Source: JAKEGK01 sp036507695
GTDB lineage: Bacteria > Pseudomonadota > Gammaproteobacteria > SZUA-152
Direction: 5' to 3'
DNA length: 14,393 nucleotides
Assembly (NCBI GenBank): GCA_036507695.1
Contig: DATCIR010000231.1
Span: 1-14,393 of the forward strand
Part shown: piece by piece, positions 1 through 6,401 of the stretch
Layout of the letters: each line of letters starts with the position of its first letter
Numbering within the stretch: the first letter of the stretch is position 1
Made by a program: the position numbers and the translations under genes
Notes under the pieces: generated by a model
What the model saw: only the letters and a program-made list of their open reading frames with translations
Told to the model about the DNA's origin: nothing
Database searches by the model: none

Positions 1-1692
1 CTTGCCGCTGGAGGTCAGGGGAATAGCGGCTGGTTTTACCAACACAATATCGTGTATTTCAAGATTAAGCTGCGCCCGCAAAGCCAGCCGGATATCGCAT
101 TTCACTGACTGGCCGTCGAAGTTTCGTAAATACTGTTTGCCGATTTCCTGCACCAGCACCACGCGTTCTTCGGTACTGTGTTCTTTTGTACCGTGTTCTT
201 TTGTACCGTGTTCTGTAGCGCCGGTTTCGATACCAAACGCGGCGCCGCGGCCCAACCGGCAGGATGCGTTGCTGTTCTGCGCGATCAGCTCAATATCCTG
301 CGGATAATAATTTTTTCCGCGAATAATAATGAGTTCTTTTATCCGGCCAGTGACATACAAATGTCCGCCGCTGATGGCGCCGAGGTCGCCGGTTCTTAAA
401 AACGTACGTTGATCAGGCGATTTTGTCCGCGCGCGAAACACATCTTTGTTCAACCAGTCCTTGTTCCAGTACCCTTGAGTAACATGTTTACCGGTAACCC
501 ATATTTCGCCGATTTCATTTGACCCGCATACTTCAAGCGTGTCCGGATTAACGATGCGGACTGTATCAGATGAAGCATCTCCGCAAGCGGTCAGAACGAA
601 TGTGCCGGATTCGCCGGTATTGGTTGTGAGGCTCCGGTTTTGCAGAAGGGCGTTTTGATCCACGTTCAATGTCTGCACCGCGGATTGCGATGCTTTACCG
701 GTAACAAACAAGGTGGCCTCAGCCAGTCCATAGCAAGGCAAAAACGCATTTCCCTGAAAACCGCATTCCGCGAAACAGTTGCTGAACCTTTCCAGCGTAT
801 GGTGTTGAACCTTTTCCGAACCATTAAAAGCGTTTTGCCAGCAACTTAAGTCCAGCTGCTGTTTTTCGTCCGCGCTGATTTTGCTGACACAAAGATCAAA
901 AGCAAAATTGGGCCCCCCGCTGGTCGTCGCCTTGAAATCGGAAACCGCTTTTAACCAGCGAAACGGCCGGCGCAAAAATGACAAGGGCTCCATTAATACG
1001 GATTCGCAACCGGCATAAAACGGATTCAATATGTTGCCGACCAGACCCATATCGTGAAACATGGGCAGCCAGCCGGCAAAAACGCTTTCCGGGCTAGTGT
1101 TGAAAACCCGGGTAATCATCGCCTGGTTACTCAGGATATTGTCATGGCTCACCATAACGCCTTTGGGTTCTCCCGTGGTTCCGGACGTGTATTGCAAAAA
1201 CGCCAGCGAGTTTCCGTCTATTGCAGGATATCGCCACGCGCCGGCTTCTGCCATGTCAACAGCGTCGATGGCCATGCACGGAATATCGGCTAAATGTGCT
1301 GTTTGCAAACAAGCGCCTGACAGGTAGTCTTGATGATTTTGCACCGTACAGATCAACGCCGCCTGGCAATCCCCGGCGATGGCGGCGAACCGCGGCCATT
1401 GGTTGCGCGCAACCGGTGGATATGCGGGCACCGCGATCACACCCGCGTAGATACACGCGAAAAAACCGGTAATAAAATCGATACCCGCGGGAATCGCCAG
1501 TATCACCCTGGAGCCGGGCGCGGTGAAATTCAGTATATGTCCAGCCAGCGCCCTAGCCGCCTGATCCAGTTGCGTATAAGTGATCCGGCGGTCTATTTCG
1601 CCCGCCGGCGACAGTTGTGTATAGGCGACTTTGCCGGGTTGTTGTTCGGCCCGATGCAGCGCCAGCGTTAACAGTGTATTCATGGTGTTCAT
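1..1692 (-). CDS. Fatty acyl-AMP ligase (FAAL), 3' end cut by window
   Basis: Adenylates a fatty acid with ATP and passes it to an acyl carrier protein, most likely the ACP two genes upstream. An open frame runs without a stop from ATG 1692 to the window edge, giving 564 residues against roughly 580-600 for the family. Motifs seen: P-loop TSGTTGEPKG at residues 169-178; GWLPMFHDMGLVGN at 207-220; ATTSGGPNFAFDLCV at 255-269, a strong FAAL-type signature; YGLAEATL at 321-328; RTGDLG at 433-438; and PLTSSGK ending at residue 564, whose Lys is the A10 catalytic lysine. Only the extreme C-terminus is missing. The start lies 17 bp after the methyltransferase stop, behind a weak ribosome site; ATG 1683 is an alternative. 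Residues about 492-507 are a low-complexity loop encoded by a 15-bp tandem repeat. FAAL is preferred over acyl-CoA ligase from the motifs and the adjacent ACP. Confidence 0.93.
   Translation of the reverse strand, partial: MNTMNTLLTLALHRAEQQPGKVAYTQLSPAGEIDRRITYTQLDQAARALAGHILNFTAPGSRVILAIPAGIDFITGFFACIYAGVIAVPAYPPVARNQWPRFAAIAGDCQAALICTVQNHQDYLSGACLQTAHLADIPCMAIDAVDMAEAGAWRYPAIDGNSLAFLQYTSGTTGEPKGVMVSHDNILSNQAMITRVFNTSPESVFAGWLPMFHDMGLVGNILNPFYAGCESVLMEPLSFLRRPFRWLKAVSDFKATTSGGPNFAFDLCVSKISADEKQQLDLSCWQNAFNGSEKVQHHTLERFSNCFAECGFQGNAFLPCYGLAEATLFVTGKASQSAVQTLNVDQNALLQNRSLTTNTGESGTFVLTACGDASSDTVRIVNPDTLEVCGSNEIGEIWVTGKHVTQGYWNKDWLNKDVFRARTKSPDQRTFLRTGDLGAISGGHLYVTGRIKELIIIRGKNYYPQDIELIAQNSNASCRLGRGAAFGIETGATEHGTKEHGTKEHSTEERVVLVQEIGKQYLRNFDGQSVKCDIRLALRAQLNLEIHDIVLVKPAAIPLTSSGK
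173..217. repeat. Three tandem 15-bp units inside the FAAL gene
   Basis: On the plus strand the units are gtactgtgttctttt (173-187), gtaccgtgttctttt (188-202) and gtaccgtgttctgta (203-217). The period is a multiple of three, so the FAAL frame is preserved. The repeats encode a charged loop with the pentad EHGTK in the C-terminal subdomain, just before the strand ERVVLVQEI. Copy-number change would lengthen or shorten this loop without a frameshift. Confidence 0.9.
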
Positions 1693-1709
1693 GATGGCGG
1701 CCGATCCGT

Positions 1710-2324
1710 TTAGCGGGATTGCGGCAACAGGGAACTGCGGCGCGCGGTGAATCTGGGAAAAAACCGGCCGGTGTGTTTTATATAATCCCGGTAGTCCTTG
1801 CCGAATTGCCCCTGTTCACTGCAAAGACGGTCCTCTTCTTTCGCGGCGGTATGGTTCAACATGAGTATTGTGTACAGGCCTAACAGCGCCACGGACCAGT
1901 GGGGCGCGATCAATATGCAAGCGATAAACGCCATGATAAACGCGCTGTAAAACGGATGGCGGATATGCTTGTAACTGCCCCAGGTCACAATGCTGGACGG
2001 CGCATCGTGTTGCGGATTTTGATGCCACAATGCCAGGGGAATCCTGTGCGTGCCGATGGTCATGGTGATTAAGCCGATGGAGAAAATGTTAAGCAGTGAC
2101 CCAATGACTGACATCCATGCATAGCCCGCGCTGCCGGTATCGGCCAGTGGTTGTATCCAAACGCCAAAGTATTGCGCGATAAACAGCACCGGCGCAATAC
2201 CCCACGGGGCTGCCGTGATAAACCACATCAATGTCAGTTTACCATCGCGGCGGAAAAATATAACGGGCAGCAGGGCCACTAACAGGAAGTTTGCGGTTAA
2301 TAATAGTAAAGCTGTTTTGTCCAT
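1710..2324 (-). CDS. ICMT-family membrane methyltransferase
   Basis: Integral membrane protein of the isoprenylcysteine carboxyl methyltransferase / phospholipid methyltransferase-like family, which use S-adenosylmethionine to methylate lipidic acids or amines at the membrane. Of 204 residues, hydrophobic segments lie around 5-24, 33-53, 70-92 and 127-155. The family signature is clear: HIRHPFYSAF at 120-129 (the RHPxY element of the cofactor pocket) and AKEEDRL at 161-167, followed by YRDYIKHTGRFFP at 178-190. ATG 2324 is chosen because AAAGGA lies 8 nt upstream, whereas the ribosome site abuts the in-frame ATG at 2333. It sits between ACP and FAAL genes in the operon. I infer that it methylates the lipid product (ester, O- or N-methyl); the true acceptor is unknown. 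Confidence 0.85.
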   Translation of the reverse strand: MDKTALLLLTANFLLVALLPVIFFRRDGKLTLMWFITAAPWGIAPVLFIAQYFGVWIQPLADTGSAGYAWMSVIGSLLNIFSIGLITMTIGTHRIPLALWHQNPQHDAPSSIVTWGSYKHIRHPFYSAFIMAFIACILIAPHWSVALLGLYTILMLNHTAAKEEDRLCSEQGQFGKDYRDYIKHTGRFFPRFTARRSSLLPQSR

Positions 2325-2332
2325 AGCGTGCA

Positions 2333-2338
2333 TCCTTT
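2333..2338 (-). promoter_or_regulatory. Ribosome binding site deciding the methyltransferase start
   Basis: AAAGGA on the minus strand sits 8 nt before ATG 2324. Its last base is the A of the upstream in-frame ATG at 2333, which leaves that ATG no usable spacer, so 2324 is the better start. Confidence 0.6.
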
Positions 2339-2363
2339 TGTTAAGTGTTCAACATGGTATTCA

Positions 2364-2606
2364 CTACGCCGGTTGCGCGGCGGTTATTTTCCGGCTGACC
2401 AGGTTCACCAATTGCGCGACGGTGACCACTTCTTCCAGATCTTCCTGTTCCAGTTCTATGGAAAAGTGGTCTTGCATTAATAACAGCGTTTCAACCAGCA
2501 TGAACGAATCGGCCACAAGATCAGTGATATCGCCGTCGTCCTTGATACGATCCAGCGGAATTTTCGTGAATACGGCCAGTTGTTGCTTGATGGTTTGCAG
2601 TTGCAT
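2364..2606 (-). CDS. Acyl carrier protein
   Basis: An 80-residue acyl carrier protein of normal size. The motif ADSFMLVET at 32-40 matches the DSL-type phosphopantetheine site, with Ser34 as the attachment residue. It is followed by an acidic helix II/III region (DHFSIELEQEDLEEVVTVAQ), as expected for an ACP that docks partner enzymes. AGGGGA lies about 9 nt before ATG 2606. The gene is 17 bp after the ferritin-like gene and about 40 bp before the methyltransferase. By analogy with other FAAL-ACP pairs in lipopeptide and terminal-alkyne pathways, it is probably the acceptor of the FAAL-activated fatty acid. It is distinct in sequence from the second carrier protein at 5270-5542, which suggests two separate loading arms. 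Confidence 0.92.
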   Translation of the reverse strand: MQLQTIKQQLAVFTKIPLDRIKDDGDITDLVADSFMLVETLLLMQDHFSIELEQEDLEEVVTVAQLVNLVSRKITAAQPA

Positions 2607-2623
2607 AAATATATTTCCCCTGG

Positions 2624-3193
2624 TTATGCGGGCGCCAAAGCACTGGCGATGTAGTCCAGCCTGTCCTTGTGTTCCTGTATGAATTTCCGGTAAATCGCTT
2701 CGTCGGCTGCTTTATAATGCTGGATTTTTTTATTGACCTTGTCTTCACCGTACTTTTGCGCAAAGGTTTTCAACGCCTGGTTGATCCAATGCACATGCCA
2801 TTTTTCGTCCTCGATGATTTTTTCAATGGTTTGCTTTATCACGGGATTCAAGTTAGGAATTTTCATGTGATGAGCGTATTGTTTGATGACCCTTTTTTCA
2901 AACACATTGGTCAACGCCAGGATTTCCATCATGTTGACGGGCAGGCCTCCGGCATCCAGGTACGCATCCTGATACGCGTTGGCAACGCGGATTGGCTTGT
3001 AACCCAGCTCATCCAGGGCCTTGGTCCAATACCAGCTATGCATGCTTTCATCGGCAAAATGTTTGTTCAGGTTCACCTGGATTGGACCGGCAGGCATGCA
3101 GGCGGCAACCTTGGCGAAAAACATGGCGCCGGTTATTTCCGAGTAACGGTAAAAACTCATTATCCAACGTTCTTGTTCATTCATACGATCCAT
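2624..3193 (-). CDS. Ferritin-like diiron protein, probable oxidase or desaturase
   Basis: A 189-residue helical protein carrying a complete four-helix-bundle diiron ligand set: Glu19 (YSEI), Glu49 with His52 (ADESMH), Glu99 (NVFEK), and Glu130 with His133 (EDEKWH). The two ExxH motifs plus two extra glutamates match the pattern of ferritin-like oxygenases, acyl-ACP desaturases and related O2-activating enzymes. No membrane segment or signal peptide is seen. AAGGA lies 8 nt before ATG 3193. Next to the ACP and FAAL genes, oxidation of an ACP-bound acyl chain (desaturation, hydroxylation or similar) is a reasonable inference, but the reaction is not determined by the sequence. A simple iron-storage role is less likely given the short length and operon setting. 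Confidence 0.8.
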   Translation of the reverse strand: MDRMNEQERWIMSFYRYSEITGAMFFAKVAACMPAGPIQVNLNKHFADESMHSWYWTKALDELGYKPIRVANAYQDAYLDAGGLPVNMMEILALTNVFEKRVIKQYAHHMKIPNLNPVIKQTIEKIIEDEKWHVHWINQALKTFAQKYGEDKVNKKIQHYKAADEAIYRKFIQEHKDRLDYIASALAPA

Positions 3194-3217
3194 AAGAAAA
3201 ATCCTTGCGTGTGTTTA

Positions 3218-3232
3218 CGGGAAGTTTTCCCG
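3218..3232. other. Short perfect hairpin inside the operon
   Basis: CGGGAA, a GTT loop and TTCCCG form a perfect 6-bp stem with a 3-nt loop in the only sizeable gap of the operon, 25 nt before the ferritin-like start. There is no T-tract after it on the minus strand, so a mild RNA processing or stabilising element is more likely than a terminator. Confidence 0.4.
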
Positions 3233-3253
3233 CCAATGAACCACGGCGCGCCG

Positions 3254-4384
3254 CTACGCGTTAGCTTCTTGCCCGGCCATGCCGTGGCATGGTTCCCGGC
3301 CCCATTTAGTGCGTATTAAATAGTGAATCACATTGTCAATTAACCGCGGCATGTCCGGTATGGCGTAGCCGGGACATACTTCAAGCAACTGCTGGTTCGC
3401 TACCTCCTTTTCGATGAACAGCTGTTTGGCAAACGGCCGGATACTGTCCAGAGCTTGTTTTACGACGGCGCCGCTTAAGCCTTTTAACACCGATGCCAGG
3501 GATTCAAAGGCTTCAAGATCGGTGAATAGGGGCTTCAATATGCGTTTTTTACGAAAGTCCGCATCGTCCGCGAAGTTACTGAACGCGCGGTCTATAAGTT
3601 CGCCCATTGACATCGCCGTACTGTGTCCGTAACACACGTTATAGATTTTTTGTGGTGTTTGCCGGGCGGATAGAATCTGAAATATCGCGTTAACGGTCGA
3701 GCGGCCGGTGGTCAGGTAGATGGGCGTGGTTTGACATCCTGGCAGCAGTGAAATCAATCCATGAAAAAACAGGCGCATGGTATTGTGAAAAACATTATAT
3801 TGCACCACGTTGCCGCTATCGTCGTCCGCGATAATGGTGGCGGCGCGAAAGATACTCCACGGCAGTTGCGGGAACCCGGTCTGTAACAGATATTCGGCTT
3901 CGCTTTTGCTGCGTTCATAATGGTTCGCGAACGGACCGGCCGGGCTGACTTGCGCTTCCTCGATGCAACCGGGCGCCAGGCCGGAACTGTATAGCGTGCT
4001 GACAAAAGCAAGCTGCTCCAGGCGGGGACACTTATCGGCAAATGACGCCACTTTAACGGTACCGTCGCGATTGACCGCGTCGGCGAGGGACTGTTCCACG
4101 TTAAAACGGGTGATGGCGGCGGTGTGCACAATAGTAGTTATATCAGCCGCGCCACTTATGCTGGAAAATGGATCGGGGTCTGACAAATCACCCCCGCAGA
4201 CGCTGAAACGGCGCTTATGTGACGGGTATTTTTGCGATAGTTGTTCGTATTTGCGCTGGTACTCCGCCCGGTCTTTAGCCCGGACCCACAACAGCAAATG
4301 ATCATCGCTTTGGGTTAAGTATTTTTTGGCAAACATCCCGCCAAAATATCCATCGGCGCCGGTAATCAATACTGACTCGGTCAT
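3254..4384 (-). CDS. NAD(P)-binding SDR, thioester-reductase-like
   Basis: Extended SDR of the NAD_binding_4 / thioester-reductase (male-sterility) type, 376 residues. The N-terminal nucleotide motif GADGYFG gives GxxGxxG at 9-15. IVHTAAITRFNVEQ at 85-98 and FVSTLYSSG at 127-135 are typical of acyl or peptidyl thioester reductase domains. YERSK at 156-160 is the YxxxK catalytic pair, and FRAATIIADDDSG at 179-191 follows. Such enzymes release carrier-bound thioesters as aldehydes or alcohols; here it is a free-standing protein with no adenylation or carrier domain attached. ATG 4384 overlaps the upstream ligase stop as TGATG, so the two are translationally coupled; a TTG one codon upstream is less likely. 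The substrate is probably one of the two carrier-bound intermediates, but a keto- or imine-reductase role cannot be excluded. Confidence 0.85.
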   Translation of the reverse strand: MTESVLITGADGYFGGMFAKKYLTQSDDHLLLWVRAKDRAEYQRKYEQLSQKYPSHKRRFSVCGGDLSDPDPFSSISGAADITTIVHTAAITRFNVEQSLADAVNRDGTVKVASFADKCPRLEQLAFVSTLYSSGLAPGCIEEAQVSPAGPFANHYERSKSEAEYLLQTGFPQLPWSIFRAATIIADDDSGNVVQYNVFHNTMRLFFHGLISLLPGCQTTPIYLTTGRSTVNAIFQILSARQTPQKIYNVCYGHSTAMSMGELIDRAFSNFADDADFRKKRILKPLFTDLEAFESLASVLKGLSGAVVKQALDSIRPFAKQLFIEKEVANQQLLEVCPGYAIPDMPRLIDNVIHYLIRTKWGREPCHGMAGQEANA

Positions 4385-5277
4385 CAAATTGCCTCCAATT
4401 GCTCAAGCGGCCATGCCGGCGGATTATCACCAAAGCGGGCCGCGAACGCCGCCAGCCAGCGCTCAATTCCGAACGCGATACACGCCGAATGCGCATAAGT
4501 GTTGCTATATTTGATGTTGAATATTTCTCCAAAATAACTGCGGTGGTAGTTGGCCGAGCCGACGGCCAGTCGATTGTCGAACACCATTTCATGTTTATTG
4601 GGATGCAGTTTTTGCAGCAAATGTTTTGGGTTGTTGCCCGGATCAAAAAACGGGTCTTGCGCGGCCTGCCACTGGATATCCATATTCAACCGGGCGAATA
4701 ACCCGGACAGCCGGAGCGTAGTTTCCTGAACATAAGCCTGCACTTCGTCTTCCCCGCCGATACAGACGATTTCCCGCATGGTAAAGCTCCATTGTCTTTC
4801 CAGGGGCACATACTCTTTTTCATGGCGGAAGCAATTATTCCGGGTGGTGAAAAGCCGGGTCTTGGCGAAATTCTGCCGCTGAAAGTTAATATAAAAGTGA
4901 TAGCAAGCCGCGGGTGTCAGTATGGCTTTGGGCGGAGCCATGGCGGTCAGTTGTATTTCATCATCAGCGTTTATCAATTCGCCGCCACGAAACTGTTGTA
5001 GATTGTCATCGGACTGCCGCAACACCTGGGGAAATGTCGCGTGCTGCGGGAATGAATGCAGATAATCCATTTTGCGCAATTCCGACGCGTGAATGAAACT
5101 GGGAAACTGGTATTCAGCCGCATTCAACCGTCTGGCTAACGCCAGGAAAGCCGCGTCGATTCTGTGATAGGCTTCGAGCCAGTCACCGCTCAGGGCGGTC
5201 TGCCCGAATATCGGCGGTGGTTGGCGGCATTCCGGCGTATCGGTTTCGCGCAGCGCGGGTAGTGTCATCTCAGGCAT
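4384..5277 (-). CDS. Amino acid:[carrier protein] ligase (SerRS-like)
   Basis: Class II aminoacyl-tRNA-synthetase homologue that lacks a tRNA-binding domain and loads an amino acid onto a carrier-protein phosphopantetheine instead of tRNA. The 297-residue protein is only a catalytic core. Motif 2 is CFRHEKEY at 149-156 (Arg151), followed by FTMREIVCIG at 165-174, and motif 3 is CIAFGIERW at 266-274 (Arg273). Cys125 (TPAACYHF), Glu169 (MREI) and Cys266 (HSACIAFG) match in order and context the zinc ligands of the characterised Bradyrhizobium enzyme. Known family members activate glycine or alanine; specificity here is inferred only. ATG 5277 is chosen (GAAG 9 nt upstream); it overlaps the carrier-protein gene end by 8 bp. 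The immediately adjacent carrier protein is the expected partner. Confidence 0.92.
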   Translation of the reverse strand: MPEMTLPALRETDTPECRQPPPIFGQTALSGDWLEAYHRIDAAFLALARRLNAAEYQFPSFIHASELRKMDYLHSFPQHATFPQVLRQSDDNLQQFRGGELINADDEIQLTAMAPPKAILTPAACYHFYINFQRQNFAKTRLFTTRNNCFRHEKEYVPLERQWSFTMREIVCIGGEDEVQAYVQETTLRLSGLFARLNMDIQWQAAQDPFFDPGNNPKHLLQKLHPNKHEMVFDNRLAVGSANYHRSYFGEIFNIKYSNTYAHSACIAFGIERWLAAFAARFGDNPPAWPLEQLEAI

Positions 5278-5542
5278 AAGCGTGATCTTCAACAAAAAAG
5301 TGCTGGTAAATGGCATCGATGGTGGAAAATGCGCCGGGCTTTATTTGCAGGGGATTAATGGGCTCACCGCGCAAATGTTCCAGAAACAGGATCAACTCCA
5401 TTATTTGCACCGAGGTGATAATGCGCTGCTCTATAATGCGCAGATCAAAGGGCACCGAGTCCGCGTGATAACCCGAGCTTTGTTCGGCCACCCAGGCGCT
5501 TAATTTATTTTTTATCGCTTGCTCCTTTCTAAGCACATTCAT
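5270..5542 (-). CDS. Small carrier protein, partner of the aaRS-like ligase
   Basis: A 90-residue helical protein whose size, position and motif fit a phosphopantetheine carrier protein. In the segment IITSVQIMELILFLEH (41-56) the usual DSL motif becomes TSV, keeping Ser44 as the probable attachment site. The start ATG 5542 overlaps the upstream oxygenase stop as ATGA, and its own end overlaps the ligase start by 8 bp, so it is locked between these two genes. Known amino acid:[carrier protein] ligases are encoded beside their dedicated carrier protein, which supports the call. It lacks the acidic helix typical of fatty acid ACPs (compare the ACP at 2364-2606), suggesting that it holds an aminoacyl rather than a fatty acyl group. 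The longer frame upstream of 5542 lies inside the oxygenase gene and is rejected. Confidence 0.82.
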   Translation of the reverse strand: MNVLRKEQAIKNKLSAWVAEQSSGYHADSVPFDLRIIEQRIITSVQIMELILFLEHLRGEPINPLQIKPGAFSTIDAIYQHFFVEDHAYA

Positions 5543-6399
5543 ACAACCGGTTCCTCCGCCAATATGCCGCTGGTCACAAAAAAGGAAAAACAATGGCTGC
5601 TTATTTTTTGCCGAAGTTGTTTTTGACTCTCGTGACGCCACGCCGTGAGATAGGTTTTATAAAAGTCGTTGAAGCCGGCGTCTTTATACACCCAGGGGTT
5701 GTAATATTCTTTCCAGGTGGCCTGGATATAATCGCCCAGATAACGGCGAATTCCGTTTACCGTGTCCTCGCCCCAGTCACCGGCATGGCTCTCAAACAAC
5801 TGCTGGGTTATTTTGCGGCCAAACGCCAAATGCCGGCTTTCATCGTTGTGGTGATACTGATTGATTGCCCTGCACAACGGATGCAGGCGTTCATCCTTGG
5901 CCATATATAGATTGTAGTAGTCGACAAATTCTTCAAAAATCACCACCCGCGCGAAAAACAAAAAGTCTTCAACGCTTTGAATATGATTTTCATTCAACGA
6001 ATACGCCTTGGAAGGATAGACTTTGTTGGCGTACCGCATACAGAATGTGCCGAACAGCGTCATGTGTTTGTTTTCCTCACCCAGGAAATGGTGCAGGTAC
6101 TCGGAAATTTCCGTGGGCCAACGTGAGTACAAGCGTTTGGCCAGCCCTTGTAACAGGGCTTTTTCGCCGTGTATGTTCAGGCTGAAGAAATTCACCAGTT
6201 CCCAGAATGCCAGGCGCTGTTGTTGTTCCGCGGGCAGGACATCATATACAGCGGTACCACACAACGAAGACAACTCCGGCGAAAACCACCAACTGTCTTC
6301 TGAAAGGACTTCCGGCCAGTCAAACTCCAGGTATGGATTGCTGTACCTTTTGACGGAAGCTTTGCTGAGCTTTTGCGACAGAGTAACCACGTTGTCCAT
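5539..6399 (-). CDS. AurF-like diiron oxygenase
   Basis: A 286-residue helical protein of the AurF-type diiron oxygenase family, whose known members N-oxygenate amines (aminobenzoate by AurF, the chloramphenicol precursor by CmlI). Ligands visible: Glu79 (HGEKALL), Glu109-His112 (ENKH), Glu156 (IFEEFVDYY), and His183-Glu187-His190 in YHHNDESRH. The last cluster has the same HxxxExxH spacing as AurF His223/Glu227/His230, and Glu156 sits 27 residues before it, as in AurF. ATG 6399 lies 2 nt after the KAS III stop with GGAAAAGG 7 nt upstream; the in-frame ATG at 6426 would lie inside the KAS III gene. The downstream carrier protein overlaps as ATGA. Oxidation of the carrier-bound amino acid nitrogen is the most natural inference; C-hydroxylation is the main alternative. 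Confidence 0.86.
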   Translation of the reverse strand: MDNVVTLSQKLSKASVKRYSNPYLEFDWPEVLSEDSWWFSPELSSLCGTAVYDVLPAEQQQRLAFWELVNFFSLNIHGEKALLQGLAKRLYSRWPTEISEYLHHFLGEENKHMTLFGTFCMRYANKVYPSKAYSLNENHIQSVEDFLFFARVVIFEEFVDYYNLYMAKDERLHPLCRAINQYHHNDESRHLAFGRKITQQLFESHAGDWGEDTVNGIRRYLGDYIQATWKEYYNPWVYKDAGFNDFYKTYLTAWRHESQKQLRQKISSHCFSFFVTSGILAEEPVV

Positions 6400-6401
6400 A
6401 G

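Noticed and set aside
2..1671. Several plus-strand and one minus-strand short open frames across the first 1.7 kb
   Set aside because: All lie inside the minus-strand FAAL frame, which carries complete family motifs from its start to the window edge.
2669..3319. Plus-strand open frame of 216 codons
   Set aside because: It is antisense to the ferritin-like gene, which carries a full set of diiron ligands; no motif is seen in the plus-strand product.
4384..5277. True seryl-tRNA synthetase
   Set aside because: The protein is only the catalytic core with no N-terminal coiled-coil arm, and it is linked to a carrier-protein gene.
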